Assembly: GCA_008921705.1 (NCBI GenBank)
Contig: VFFE01006626.1
Span: 747,352-811,351, forward strand
DNA: 64,000 nucleotides
From: Burhinus oedicnemus
Lineage: Eukaryota; Chordata; Aves; Charadriiformes; Burhinidae
Direction: 5' to 3'
The position numbers and the translations under genes were made by a program. Below, piece by piece: positions 1-12,265 of the stretch; the first letter of the stretch is position 1; each line of letters opens with the position of its first letter. The notes below the pieces were generated by a model. It ran no database searches. It was not told the origin of the DNA and saw only the letters and a program-made list of their open reading frames with translations.

Positions 1-991
1 AAACTTTTGAATAGTAGGTGCCATTTTCCTTTTTTTCCTTCCCCAAACACACATGAATGTAGGGATGAATTGTCCTTAAGCATTTTCATAAATTGTTTTC
101 ATGTGGCAAACAAGTTTTTCAGTGTTAAACAGTGATGAAACAGCCTTTGTTTAGCCTTCCTTCCACTTAATAGTGTGACTTCCTTCTCAAGTCTGTTTAT
201 GGCTCTGAGAATTAACTTGTAATAAAAAGATGCTTGGATAATAGTATGTTAATACAGATTGTTGAATTGCCTTTTTCTTCCGAGGTGAACTCAGCCTGGT
301 TCAGTTGTCGACTGTCTCTTCCTCCCCCTCCCCAGCAAAGTTTTCAGCATTTGGAATGGAATGTGCATGTGCTATCAGCCGAGCGCTAAAAATGATTTAG
401 CAAGTAGTTTGCTCACCATAAAGTGGTAAGGGTTTGAGGTGCCCATAACCTGGGTTTTTGAAGCTAGAAACTGTATGCCATTCTCCTGATTTTTTTTTGT
501 TTGTTTGTTTTGTTTGTTGTTTGTTTACTGTTTCTTGCTGGGCAAAGTGAACTTGTAGTTACCTGCCCAAAGCATAGTTCTGTATGCCCTGGCTAAGTGT
601 TAAATGCATTTGTATAGTCCTTGACGATGTAGACGAGAATGAATTCAGCACATTAATTGAGGATCCCTCTTGGAAAGGCTGGTGTTTTTTGGAATTTGGT
701 TGCTGATTTGCATGTTCGGAGGGATTCGAGAGGCAACTCAGAGTTCTCCTTGTTGCTAGTTAAAGTTCAGATGATTGTCTTAGGTGGATCAAACTTTTAG
801 TTTGTACACCAGTGTGACCTTCCTGATGTGTTTTTTCCTTGTTGCAACATATTGGGTTTATAGCTGCTTAACTGTTCCCTTCTTAATAAACAGTGCTCTG
901 TAGCTGTTGAGACTCCTCTCTTCCCAGCATACTCATCGTCCCTCCATTAATGGTTTTTCTAACTTTTTACTAGCGTAACTCAATTGAGGGG
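1..991. other. Unique noncoding DNA, no gene seen
   Basis: No open frame of useful length and no recognisable exon. The stretch is T-rich and has AATAAA-type hexamers near 222 and 884. It could be intron or the 3' untranslated region of a gene lying to the left; the sequence does not decide between these. A GTTT-type low-complexity run lies at 490-526. Confidence 0.5.
490..526. repeat. (GTTT)n-like low-complexity tract
   Basis: Eight Ts are followed by interrupted GTTT units. This is a simple repeat with no other content. Confidence 0.8.
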
Positions 992-1067
992 TCTGTTTCT
1001 CTCTCTTTTTTTTCTTTTTTTTTTTTTCCTTCCCTTCCCCTCTTCCTCCCCCCCCCTGCTCCCCCAG
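992..1067 (+). other. Long polypyrimidine tract ending in CAG
   Basis: About 74 bases are almost pure C/T, moving from CT-rich to T-rich to C-rich, and they end in CCCCCAG at 1061-1067. This is the shape of a 3' splice acceptor, but polypyrimidine microsatellites look the same. The 21-codon frame directly after it (1068-1130) is open and ends in TAG. Without a partner exon, use as a splice site is unproven. Confidence 0.6.
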
Positions 1068-1598
1068 GTTGATGTGCGAGGGATGTATGTGGATGTAAAG
1101 CTTATAGTTTTGGGAAATGATGCCATTTAGGAAGCATGTTTGAAGTGTTAAGCGCGCAGAGAAAGTCTTTTATATCAATGCAGGCCTTGGGAGGAGGAGA
1201 TGTTTTTCTATGTATAGAAACTTCCCGTATAGGATGGCAAGGGAAGGTTGCAGGGGGGTTGCCTGTCTCTTTAAGTGGGTTTATAATTGGCTAGGAATTT
1301 TTGTCAGCTTAGTCACTGCAGCATTCAGCGGATGAGGGAAAAAAACCACAGGCCCCAACCGTTACGGGCCGTGGATAGGCTCTGTCATCCCAAAGGAATG
1401 CATGTGAACAAAACACTTTGTGCGGTGCAACCGTTGGCCTAAACAGTATTGCATTCTTAAAGCAGGCTCTGAGTCACATGGAGCAGATGGATTGTTTCAC
1501 TAAAATGGAAGTTATGTATCACTGAGCACTCAGATCGAGCTTTTAAGTGTGGTTTGAATAGGTCACGATATGCGGATGCGATGAAGGAGTGTAAAGGT

Positions 1599-1652
1599 TA
1601 AAAAAAACCAAAAACAAACAAAAAAAAAGCAACAAACCCCAAAACAAAAGAA
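1599..1652. repeat. A-rich low-complexity tract
   Basis: Runs of A are interrupted by C, with CAAA-type units. It resembles the expanded A-rich simple repeats common in vertebrate introns. I see no SINE or pseudogene body attached to it. Confidence 0.75.
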
Positions 1653-2184
1653 CCAGCTCCATGTTCTGTGGTTGAAATACTTTATGTGGCATTAAAAAGG
1701 CAGGAAAGTATTTTGCTTTGTTAATTACTGGGCTGGCACACCGGTCTAAAGATTTCTCTCTAGATTTCAGACAACCATGGTCTACATTCTGAGGTACTTT
1801 GTGTTCGTCTGGGAAGCTTCATGCTACCCAGAATAATCCCAAAAAAGCCCAGTTTTGTAGGGGTGGAAAGAAAAACACCAAACTGAACCCCAGACCTGTT
1901 GGCTCTTGTCACAATGAAACCATCTGCTCAGCTCTTCTTCCCCCACCCTGCCCAGCCTTTCGCCCCAAAATCTATCTTCAAGCTGTTCTCTCTACTGTGT
2001 ACAGTATATTGATTAGAGACACGTAGCTCTGTCTCTGTGGGTGGCGTTACCCTTTATTTGGCTTTATCTCTTCCCTTTAAGGGATTTGGAAGGATCTGAT
2101 AGGAGCGTTGCCAGTCTCCAGCCTTCAAAGCATTCAGAGGAGGAGCTGTGACTTCTGGCTAAACAAATTCAGAGCTGTCAAGTG

Positions 2185-2222
2185 ATTTTTTTCTTTTAAT
2201 TTTTTTTTTTTTTAATTTTCTT
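2185..2222. repeat. T-rich tract
   Basis: Nearly pure T with a few A and C interruptions. Simple sequence only. Confidence 0.8.
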
Positions 2223-4432
2223 CTCCTCCTGTTTTGTGGGGAATCCTCTTTAAAGAGTGCTCTAGGATTTAACAGAAAACCTGGTCTCCAGTTGGTAGAT
2301 ATTGACAACTGCTGTCATTTGGCACGCTGTTGCCATTTGGATTGGAGCAAGTTTGGAGGTCTTAATCTGGTTATCACTAAGGCAGGTGTTTCAGAATTAG
2401 TGCCTCCCTATGTAGTATTAATTGAATCTTAAATCATTACAACACAAAGGGGAACATTGACTAAATTCCCTTCCATCTCTGGAGCTTTCCTCATGAAGGC
2501 AGCACATGAATAGGAACTCGCTCTTAGAGAAGATGCTTTACTTTTTAAGTGCTTGATGAAGGCTGTTTGGCAGAATCAGAATTGACTGGTCCACGTGAAA
2601 CACTACATGCAGAACCAAAATTGCAATGAGTCACTGTCTGCTCTGCCTTTTGTGATCTGAGAGTCTGGGATAAAATACTGCAGTGGGTGTTACAGATAAA
2701 ACTCAGTAGGCAAATCCTTAATTCAGAGATGAAGCCTTCTTCCTCTTCTGCTCACTGCAGTTGTTTGTCTGTGTGCATCCATTTATCTTCTGTAGAAGAG
2801 AAACTAAAATAATCAATAATACCTTGCTCCAGAAAATGAAGAGAAGAGTGGCAGGGAAAACAAATACACTTTCCAGCAAACTGGCTGTAGAGAGTTTGTT
2901 AAATTCAAGGGCTGACTTAGGATCCAGTTGTTTACAGGAGAATATAAATCATTGGAATATATCTTGCAGATGAAAAAATTCATATTCTTCCTAGGCAAAG
3001 ATTTTATTCTTTTCTACCTTTAGGAGGCTTCTTGGTACAGTTAGAATTATCTGCAAGTGGCAGATGATCTTTTTAGGAGAAAAGTGAAGTACAGGTAAGA
3101 GAGAGTGAGGGGGCATTTTTGGAGTGGGGAATGCAGTGGAAAGATTTCGGTATGGCAGTGCCTGGTGAAAGTGGCAGGCCACTGAAATCTGCGGCGATTG
3201 CAGGTCCCAGCCTCTAGCTGCTTCTGACATGAGAACTTGGCTGCCTGTTCTAAAAGGAACGTTTTTCTCTGTGAACTGGTGTTGCTGTAGCATGACACTG
3301 TTTTCATCGTACTTGGATCTGTGTGCTGTACCTGTGGTGTGTTGTTAGGGCTCTGGATACAGTGTCTGTCTGCTTCCTGGTTATATAAATTTAATATCAT
3401 GCATGTGGCACCTGAAAACTTCAAGCTGTGAAGCTTTCTTGCTTTTCTTGTCTACTTAATACGTACTTATTTAAATGGTAGCTGACCTGGGATGAGGGAG
3501 GAGGAGGAAATATTATGGAACAACATGGGGCTTACCAGTCACCATAAATGGTGCAAAGTTGTGTGCAGATCCTCCAGGAGATGTACTTCATTTACCTTAA
3601 GCATGCTTAATAAACGATATCTGTAATAGGGTTACTTCAATGAAATTGCATAGCAAGAAGTAAAACATTTGCTTTTCTGTATCAGTGGAGCGGGCTGCGT
3701 GATCTGACCTGTATGCGAGGGTGCTGTCTGGACAAAGAATGTCATGAGCAAGTGGACAGCTATTTTGCAGTGTTACCCTGCTCATTCTTCTAGTATCCAG
3801 GAGACATTGGAATTGGTGTGAATAACTCTGTGCCATGCCTGGTTAAACACAACTCCTTAAAGCAGGAGTTAAAAAAACCCCTAAAACTACAACATCCCCG
3901 CCCCCAAGTCATACCAGTAAAGGCTGAAGGAAAAGGAGAGTTTCGTCCTAGCTTGTGTGCCCAGCAAGAACAGCAAGTGTGGTAGTAACTTGCCTGGGTT
4001 CTCGGGAGCCATGCTCCTGTCTTCCTTTTAAGATCTCTGCCTTTTCTGTCCTCCCCTTGCGATACGCGTTTGTGAAACTGGGAGTGTTCCCTTTGCCGGC
4101 TTGGTCCTTATTGCTGTTCTCTGCAGCAGCAGAGAAATGATGTGGCTGTCTATTTCATTCTGCTGTTGCTTGGTAAACTAATGAGCAGAGGCACTGCAGC
4201 TGCCAGGAGGAATTCCTTTCCAGCAGTTTTGCGAGAAAAGTCAGCAGGATTAGGGCCTGGTTAAAACTTGATGTTTCAGCAAATCTGCTATGCAAACCGT
4301 TTGGGTGAGGGAGACAGCAACCAGAGTGGCAACCAACTTTGCTTGAGGCAGAAATGAACTGTGGGAACAAGGAGGAGACTGTCTTGTTCTCTGTAAACCA
4401 TAGTGCTGCTTAGAGCATTTTGGTGTGCTTGA

Positions 4433-4474
4433 GTACATACATATATATATACACACACACATATGTATGTGTAC
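4433..4474. repeat. TA/CA dinucleotide microsatellite with hairpin arms
   Basis: An (AT)n stretch passes into (AC)n. It is bounded by perfect 9-base inverted arms, CATACATAT at 4436-4444 and ATATGTATG at 4461-4469. The arms could extrude as a small hairpin. The tract is probably length-polymorphic. Confidence 0.85.
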
Positions 4475-7400
4475 TTTTTCTTTTCTGCAGCAACACCCCA
4501 AGTTACTGTCTGTCCTGGCTTAGAGGAAACAATTATTTCAAAAGCCTTTCTTAATGGCTTTCTTAATAGCCTTGTGAGCTGCTCTGATGTTTTGCTGTTT
4601 GGATGTGCCAGATCGTGCATTGAATCTCACTGTTCTGGAGCACATAGTTAGTTATCTATCTAGGCAGGGAGCATTGGGGCACCTCCCAAGTATTTAAAAA
4701 TAGAAATAAACATCTCATGCTCGCTCTTCCTTCCTTGATTAAATTTATAGGGTTTGTGTTGGGCTTGTTTTGGTTTGTGTGGGTGAGTGGGTGTGTCTTG
4801 TGGATGAAAAAGTAATTGCAGGAGAGCTAGAGTCAAAGTAATATGTTTCTACGTTAGTTGGAAGTCGTGAGGTCTTTAGTCATTTTACTTTCTTGAGTCA
4901 GTTTACATGAAGGTTATGCTTTCTATGCTCTTAAGTTTTGGGATTTTTTTTTTTTTTTAATTTTTTTGTTTTGTTCTGTTCCTAGTGACGATGTCGTGAA
5001 ATGCAGCTCCTCTGGGAGGCTGCAGTCACAGCAGCGAGAGGTGATCTCTTGGGTAGCTTGGGCCATTGCCATGATACATTTGAAGTATCTGGAGAGAGAC
5101 CTTGAACTGTATTACCTAGAGGAGTGAGTACAGAAGGTAGATCTTGTCATGGTACTGTTGGAAAGAGTCTGCAAACGATAGCTTTCTAGGATATGATAAC
5201 TGAAGAAGTGTGGTGATTGCAGTAGCCAATAGAGGAAGAGTCTATAGATGTGATTATAGTAATGTGCTCTTGAGTAAAATTAGGTAAAGCAGATATTGAA
5301 CTCTTTTTTTGACTTTTCTTGTTAAGTGCTTTGTTGTGCTAGTAATTTTTTTCCATTCTTATGAAGCAGGTTTGGTTTAACCTACCTATGTGCTGCAGTA
5401 ATGAACACTTACACTGTTGTATGTAATATGTGGAAAATAAGCTTAACAAAAATAATAAAAACAGTGTTTGTGCTGCTGCAGAGGTGAGAGCTAATGGGGC
5501 ACCCAGAGGCAAGTGATGAACCAGTTAAACAGGGACCAGGCACTCTGGTTTAGCAAGCCATTCTATTCTGAATGCAAGAGATGGATACAAGTTAGACAGT
5601 GATTGCAAACTTGTTTGTTTGACTTTGCTTCTGTGTTTCCTGAGCCAAGCTGCCGTAATTGTATGAGGGATTTGCTCCTCAAAATGACTTCCAGATAAAA
5701 CATTATCTGGACTTGAATGAGTCTTACATCTGTAGCAGTTCTGTCTCCAGGTGAGGAAAGTGTTCCTGACGATCTGTTCTATATGCATTTCCTTTGGAAG
5801 ATGTCTACTGACATGTTTTAGTCTGTTTTGTCAGTAGCTATTGTACAGGACCAGGCAAGAAGACAGTAATGATAAAGAAAAGTTTTTCTGGGCCAGATGG
5901 TCTGCTTTGTAGCATGCATTATAGAGGGCTGTTTGATTCGTCTTCAGCACTATTTTGTGAATTGGAGCTGTAGAAAGCCTCCAGAGAAGTATAATTGTAC
6001 AAAACCTTTGAATTCTCTAGTGTTAGATAACTGTTAAATGATACATCGCTGACAAACTTGTTGCTTCCTGTCAAAACAAAGGAGATGCTGATCTCTAGTT
6101 AGCTGATGTGAAAGGCCTTTGCAGATATTGGTAAAACACGAAGAGTGCAAGTGATGTTCAGAAAGGTTGCCTCTCTGGACTGCTGCCCGACTGAAATGAC
6201 AAAGCAGCACTCTTTCATATTATTACGGAGAAGCCTTTTCTTACATCCCTTACTGCTGCTAGTTTGGGCTGTGCCTTGGGTGGGCAAACTGTTTGGTAGC
6301 TTGAGCCACAGTGGTGCTCTTATCAGTGGCTTCAGGTAAAGCATAGTCTGAGATGGGTTTGTAGAGGACTGTCCTCATCAAGTGAATTTTCATTATGGAA
6401 GCATCTCTTGCTCCTGTCATGTTCTTACTCTCTGGACATTCTGCCAAAATCAGTTTGAAAACCAGGGCTTCTAAATTTTTGCTAAGTATTTCTCCATGAA
6501 TGAATCATGTTGCGTGTTGCTCCGTCCTGGGACAAGATTGATAAAATAAAAGGCATCCTCCAATATATAGGAAAGATTTTTGTATATATCAACTTTGTCA
6601 TTGACAGAACTGTGCTGCAGCTTTGCCACTGATTTCTTGTTTCCTACTCCTTGTGTCATTGGTCTTGTGTGTTTTGTTGTTTTTTTAATATGAAGTAGTG
6701 AAATCATACTGTCATGTAATATTTGGATTCTCATTTTAATGATTTGTGTGTTATGTACATTTTGTGGGAGAGAGGCTCAGCTTTTTCTGGATAGAGTAAT
6801 TAAAAAAAGTGGTGAAATTTGGTTTTTTTCAGTGAGGTATTCTGATTAATTATATTTTTTTAAGAACTTTTCTGGCCTACAGCTCTCTGATGGGTGGTGT
6901 ACAGCTTACATGCAAGGTGCCTGAATCCAGTAGTCCTATTTGAAAATCTAGGCCAGAGGATTTTGCCAAGTGTAAACATTGTCTCATGGTGTAAAAAACA
7001 ACCAAACAATTTTGGTTCATTAATATAATTTACTTGAAGACAGACAATGCACTTGACATGGCTGTTTATACCCAGGCTTTTATGCAATTCGTATATCTGA
7101 TTGATTTTTACATTGGTTGGTTTAGAGCAGGCCAACCAAAAGTGGTTTATTTAATCTATAGTAGTAATTCCTAGATTGTCCAATTACACTGGATTTATTT
7201 ATTTAATCAGGCACCTTAAAACTAATCTTCCAGTTGGCTTCAACAGGAGTTTCATTGGGCCTTTACATTGCTTTTTTTCCTTTTTTTAACTCTGGAAGGC
7301 ATAGACCCTTTGATTATTGCAGCTATTTCTGCAGTTCAGCTGGGAGAAAAGCCCAGTTTAACTATGGAATCGGGTCACATCCAACTCCTGCGGGAGCCAA

Positions 7401-9360
7401 CGGATGATATACACTGTGATTTCACTGTGTGTGTTTTATGCTGGAAGCTCCAAGACCAGCATCTGGATCTTGGATGATCTGCCCTGGAAGCATGTGGCAC
7501 TCGCATCCCAGCGTGGAGCAATCTCATCAGAAATGCTGCTTTTCTGTTTAGAAACATACCTTTCCAGAATTGCTCCCCCTCTGGCAGCCAGAGTAATTCA
7601 GTTTTGGGGGAAAGCAGTCACTGGCAATGTAGTTGGTACAGCCCTCTGTAACAGCCGATGTCTCTGGTCAGCGTAAGCGACTGGAGAGCTTTTCCTCTCT
7701 GCTCTTACCTTTTATTCCACCTCTCGCATCTACCTGGTTAGAGTCAGAACAGCACCTGCGCCGGGTCTGTCTTGTGCTGCCCTTCTCAACTATGTGATGA
7801 AAATGGAGAGTTGTTGTCGGCTCTCTTCCTATGTGTAAACTCCCCTCTAATTTTGTGGGCTTGAGAGCAGTTTCACCCTGTGTGCGGATCACATGGCTGT
7901 AATTGGCTTTTTGGAATCTCCCCAGTCCTGTGCATTCCCCAGGGTTTGTTGTTGTCAGACCTCATTTTACCCCCCCCACGCCCTTCATACTCTTTTGTTA
8001 ATCCATGAGTTTTGGGAATGTGTGAATAGTGTTTATTGCTTTTATTGTTTGGGTGGGAAAACAGCCATGGAGCTTTGATTGTTTTATGGCAGGAGAAAGG
8101 CCTTGTGGAACCCCAGGCACTTTTTTTAACCCCAACAAGGAGTGCAGAAAAGTAACCAGTAATTTAATTCTAAGTGAAGAATCTCTTGCTGGTTATAGCC
8201 TAGGGACATGTTTTATTTGAGTCCAAAAATCAACCAGAAAATAAATACAATTATTTTCTAATACATCTTGTTAAAGCATGGATTGGTCCGTACTGCAAAG
8301 CAGTTTTGGAGGTACTGGTGAGAGAGAATGTAGACTTTGTTTTTGATGGTAGATGAAATGTTGGATGTCAGCGCTTTCTCTGATAACAATGTTGAGAACC
8401 ACACTGGCACAACAGATTCCCCTGCATGCCTGTAGCTTGCCCTGTAAGTTAACTTGAGACTTCAGCTTGTTTTGTCATGCCTCATTTGGAAAGTTTTGAT
8501 TTGGGAAGGGGGGAAAAGTAATGCTGCCTGCTTTTAAGCATCTAAAACAAAAGTGCAGAAAGCTGGAGTGGCTAATTTTGAAGCTTGTGAAAGAAGCCTT
8601 ATATATTTTTCTTCAAAGAATGACTTAGTTTTACCTTGTTACATCTTTCAAAAGCTCGATCACTAGATCATTGGTATCGTGAAAATATCAACAGATATAA
8701 ATTATGAATGTCTAGTATTGGGTGTTTTTTTTTTTTTTTTTGAAAGATACCTTTCTGAAAGGTGAAGCCCTTTGTCCCAGCATGCTTGATGTGTATTAAT
8801 GTATTGGTTTTAGAAAGATGCTGAGCAATGCTCCTTACGCTCTGTATTACTGCATTTTTTTCCTGTGGGTAAAGAGAAAAAATACTTAATAATTTACTCT
8901 GTTCCCAACAGTTTAAATGTTTGTAGCACTTTGTGTCTGTGTTAATTTGTATGCTAAACACCGTTGATAATGGTTTGAAACATGCCAGCTTGTTTGATAT
9001 TTAGTGTTTTCTGTGTACAGAAATTTACGTAGTTATGGCTTTAAAATTGTTGTGACTACCCCTGGTAAGAGAAAGAAGGTAACTTATTACTGTTGTTCTC
9101 TACATAAAATACTTTGAGTAATCCCCAAACTGATTTTCTTGTTCCCTTTTTCAGTATTTTAAAATGTTTAATTATATCATAGTATTCCGATTAATCTGAA
9201 CTTGTTCTCACGTGTCTGAATTTTGAAGGTCTTTACCTATATTCTGGATGATGCATTGTATCTGCTCTGTGTCTTTCTGTGTATGGGCAGCTATTTAAAA
9301 TGGTCTTGCACTTTAAGATGTTAGACTGAGCTCTGTTTATGTCTCTGTCCTATGCTTGCT
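4475..9360. other. Unique noncoding DNA, no gene seen
   Basis: No supported exon or RNA gene. T homopolymers lie at 4944-4958 and 8725-8741. The open frames here (60-97 codons) occur on both strands at similar density and are lysine-, phenylalanine- or leucine-rich as expected from A/T-rich noncoding DNA. The polypyrimidine-CAG at about 9139-9154 is a weak acceptor-like site without support. Confidence 0.5.
8725..8741. repeat. T17 homopolymer
   Basis: An uninterrupted run of T. Read on the opposite strand it produces a spurious lysine run in an open frame. Confidence 0.9.
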
Positions 9361-9420
9361 TTATGGGAAAGTCACTTAAGTTGCAGTGTCCCATCTGTCC
9401 AATAAGGAGGATAATCTTAT
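9361..9420 (+). mobile_element. MIR-like SINE remnant (plus)
   Basis: The segment follows the MIR core and 3' region by eye: GGGAAAGTCACTTAAG, then CCCATCTGTCCAATAAGG, then GGATAAT. The usual MIR order is a CAAGTCACTTAA block, a CATCTGTAAAATGGGG block and GATAAT. It is strongly diverged and short, as expected for a SINE that stopped moving before birds diversified. The boundaries are approximate, and another ancient amniote SINE is possible. Confidence 0.45.
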
Positions 9421-10044
9421 TTAACGTGACTACTGTGGCACACTGATTAATCTTTGCGAGTTGTTGCAGGTGTCTTTTAAATACAACATAAAGAATTGAT
9501 GAGCATCTTGCTTGGAAATCTTGTTAAATGCATTTTTGTTACTATATAACCCTATTTTCTTATATTGCACTGGACCAGTGATGCACAGGACTATGTAACA
9601 GCCATGTAGCTTGCTGCTTCTGGAAAATAAATCTGTTTGGGTGGGTGTGCTAGAGTTTTTTTGGAAGTGCATGTAAAGCACATTAAGCAAAAGAGACTTA
9701 TGTTCATCACTTGAGTATAAAGATCCAACAAGGACAGCTTACAGATTTTTCTTCCCATATACTCTTCAAAGAGTTTGAGGTATTGTAGAGGAAGGAAATA
9801 TACACAAGGAGAAATACCTACTTCTCTGTTATTTTTTAACTCCCTGTTTTTGTTCATCTATCTACTCATATACCTAAGGCAAGAACAGAATATGTTAAGT
9901 TTTTTGGAGTAAGGCAACAAAAACAGTTATTTGTAGATAATATTCTGATTACCTTAATATTTACCATATTAATTCATATTGCTCTGTCACTACGGGTGGG
10001 GAAGTAGCTAATGTGAACTAACTATATTTGCTCTATAAAGCCTG
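9421..10044. other. Noncoding DNA between a MIR-like remnant and an A/T block
   Basis: Two overlapping minus-strand frames at 9430-9857 have no recognisable similarity. Nothing else is visible. Confidence 0.45.
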
Positions 10045-10092
10045 ATTTTTTTTTTTTTTTAATTTAAAAAAAATTAATTTTTTTTTAAAAAT
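10045..10092. repeat. 48-base pure A/T block with palindrome
   Basis: Only A and T occur across 48 bases. Inside it, 10066-10085 is a perfect 20-base palindrome (A8-TTAA-T8). It is likely low-complexity and replication-slippage derived, and such blocks often behave as duplex-unwinding or matrix-attachment DNA. That role is inference. Confidence 0.85.
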
Positions 10093-11433
10093 GCATCTCA
10101 GGAAGAGAGGCTAATGTTACCTGTTAGCAGCTTGACTGAAACGTGTATGAATCAAACTAGCTCTTCTAGAAGTTTGGAAATAAGCATCTTATTTTATAAT
10201 TCATTCATGATCCAGCTCTATTAGGAAATTATCTGTTTTACTTAATGCTATTTGCATTAAAAATGAGGCAATTTCAGACCCTTTTCTCATCTGCAAGCCC
10301 AATCCAGTTAGGCATAAAAAGTATGTAAGCAATGTGACTCTAGAATTGAATGGTCAAGGTGAATGGGAAGGTGAAATCAATTATCTGCTAAAATGTTGTT
10401 GGGAACATGAACTGCTGTTCTGGTATTTGCTAAGAAGCCTGCAGTGTGTATGCATCCTGACATTGCTTTTTCCTCATTGTGGGGGGGAGTAGAATGACCG
10501 CCAAAAACCCCCACAAATTAACCCTCTTCTTTCTTGAACCTGTACTTGAAATGTCTCCGGCTTTTGAGTTTGAGTAACGGTGTAAAAGCTGTTTGTCTCC
10601 TTGTTGTATCCTTATCCAACCATGTTCAGTTATGAAGGAATAATGTATATTTGGCCTAGGAAAATAGGTCAGTTCTGTAGTTTGTTTTTTTAAGTGGTAG
10701 TTAGTGGGTAGCCTGCAGAAAGGAAGAGTGACTGACTTCAACATGTCAGCAGTGCCACAGTCCTGCAGGGGCTGACTTGCTGTTTGATCTGTTGTCGATC
10801 GGCAAGAGAGGCCACTTCGGACAGCACAGAAAAAGCATCATTCAACATAAAATGGCAAATCTGGTCAGATTGATTTGGTCCAGGTATCACGGTATCGCTC
10901 AGGAATATATTATGAATAAGGTTTTGGTGCTTATTTATTTTCATTTTAAAGAAGCAAAACAATGCTGATATATGTTTTTTTCTAGTCAGCTCTAATCAGC
11001 TGGTATCTGAGAGCATCCTGTTGTAGTCTTCTAGGAGCATGACTATTCTTTGGGGTATAGGAGAATTGGGAAAGGTTTTCTTGTAATAAAATAAGCCTTT
11101 AGCAAGCAAAAATTTTATTGAGACGGGATTTTTTTTGTTTTGAGTGGAACAATTTCCCTCAAGAATAACTGGTTTGGGGGTAGCAAATACAGAAATTTGA
11201 ATGTTGTGGTGGGAGAATGTTGGTAAGACAGAGGCCTGCGTATGTTTCTGAGAGTGAACGTTACCAAAGTTCTTCCTCTAAGATCCTTTCTCAGAAAGTA
11301 TGGTATGCCTTGAAAAGGTAAAGGTAAAATCAACTAGAATAAGGCTTAGATCTACGCAGCAGGGAAGACATCCAGATTCTGAGAAGTGTTTGGCTGTGGG
11401 AAAATGCCATTGGAGGGACAGGAGGAAATTTAT

Positions 11434-11562
11434 GCTCATGTGCGGGGAAAATGAGATACAGAATACTTAAGTGACTTGATCAGGTTCACTAAACCAGTAA
11501 TAGCGGAAGGAGAATTACATGTTGCTTGTCTGGTAATCCAGCTAGAAGGTTGTGCTTTGCCA
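11434..11562 (-). mobile_element. MIR-like SINE remnant (minus)
   Basis: In inverted orientation the segment runs through the MIR landmarks in order: GGGGAAAATGAGATACAG, CTTAAGTGACTTGATCAGG, an AACCAGTAATAGCGGAAGGA block matching the usual AGTAAGTGGCAGAG region, and GGTTGTGCTTTGCC. The canonical inverted MIR reads as a GATGAG-type block, then TTAAGTGACTTGCCCAAGG. Divergence is high but colinear, so I consider this more than chance. The ends are approximate. Confidence 0.6.
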
Positions 11563-12234
11563 GCTTAGTAGCAGTGACAAGGACATGGCCTTCTGTGAGA
11601 GTTCCCTCCATGAATTTGCTATACCTGTGGATTTTTAAACAAAAAAACTTTGTTGTGTGTCTGTTTTATGTGTAACTACAGTGTACGGACTAATGTGAGA
11701 AGGCGGCGTGGGTTTGTTTTTCTTGCTCCTTTACTCACCTGCTAGAACTGGGGATTTACTGAAGTGTGAGTGGATAGTGAGCATTTCATTTGTTGAAAAT
11801 AGAAGAAAGATGCAGTAAACTTAAATTCTAAAGAAGCTTAAGTCTTTCAAATAAGTCCTCCGGGGAGTCATCTCTGTGTACTGCATTGACTGAGAAAGAT
11901 CGACTTGGTCGGGTTACGTTTTTAGAAACCCAACGTGTTTTCCAAGACCCTAGTTACAATTCATAATGCCTTGTTTATAAAGGCTCTTTTCCCTGCGAGT
12001 TGGCTGGATCACCGTAAGTGGTCTCTCAGCTCTGTTTGGATTCCCCGTAGCTGGGCTTGTACGGCTGGAAAGCACATCGCTTTTGTGTGGCTCATAGTCT
12101 ACTGTCTGAGCATCATCCTTTAGTTTACTCACAAAGAAAGCCTATGCTAGCTATGCAGCAGATGAGTTCAGCCAGCAAAATTTTTATCAATGCAATGAAA
12201 GCGCATCCGAACAAGTAGAGAAATAATGGGCTGC

Positions 12235-12261
<27 letters not shown>
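12235..12261. repeat. T27 homopolymer
   Basis: This is the longest uninterrupted T run in the window. No adjoining retroposon body is visible on the A-tail side, so an orphan slippage tract is the simplest reading. Confidence 0.95.

Positions 12262-12265
<4 letters not shown>

Larger units (their letters stand above)
1131..4432. other. Unique noncoding DNA with A-rich and T-rich tracts
   Basis: No supported gene. It holds an A/C-rich low-complexity run at 1599-1652 and a T-rich run at about 2185-2222. The short open frames overlap on opposite strands (for example around 3047-3424) and resemble no protein I know. An inverted CCAAT box (ATTGG, 1286-1290) lies next to TTATAA, but the spacing is not that of a usual promoter. 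Confidence 0.5.

Noticed and set aside
1281..1315. Minus-strand TTATAA with overlapping CCAAT and an upstream AP-1-like TGACTAA
   Set aside because: The CCAAT and TATA-like motifs overlap, whereas real promoters space them by tens of bases, so it is probably coincidence.
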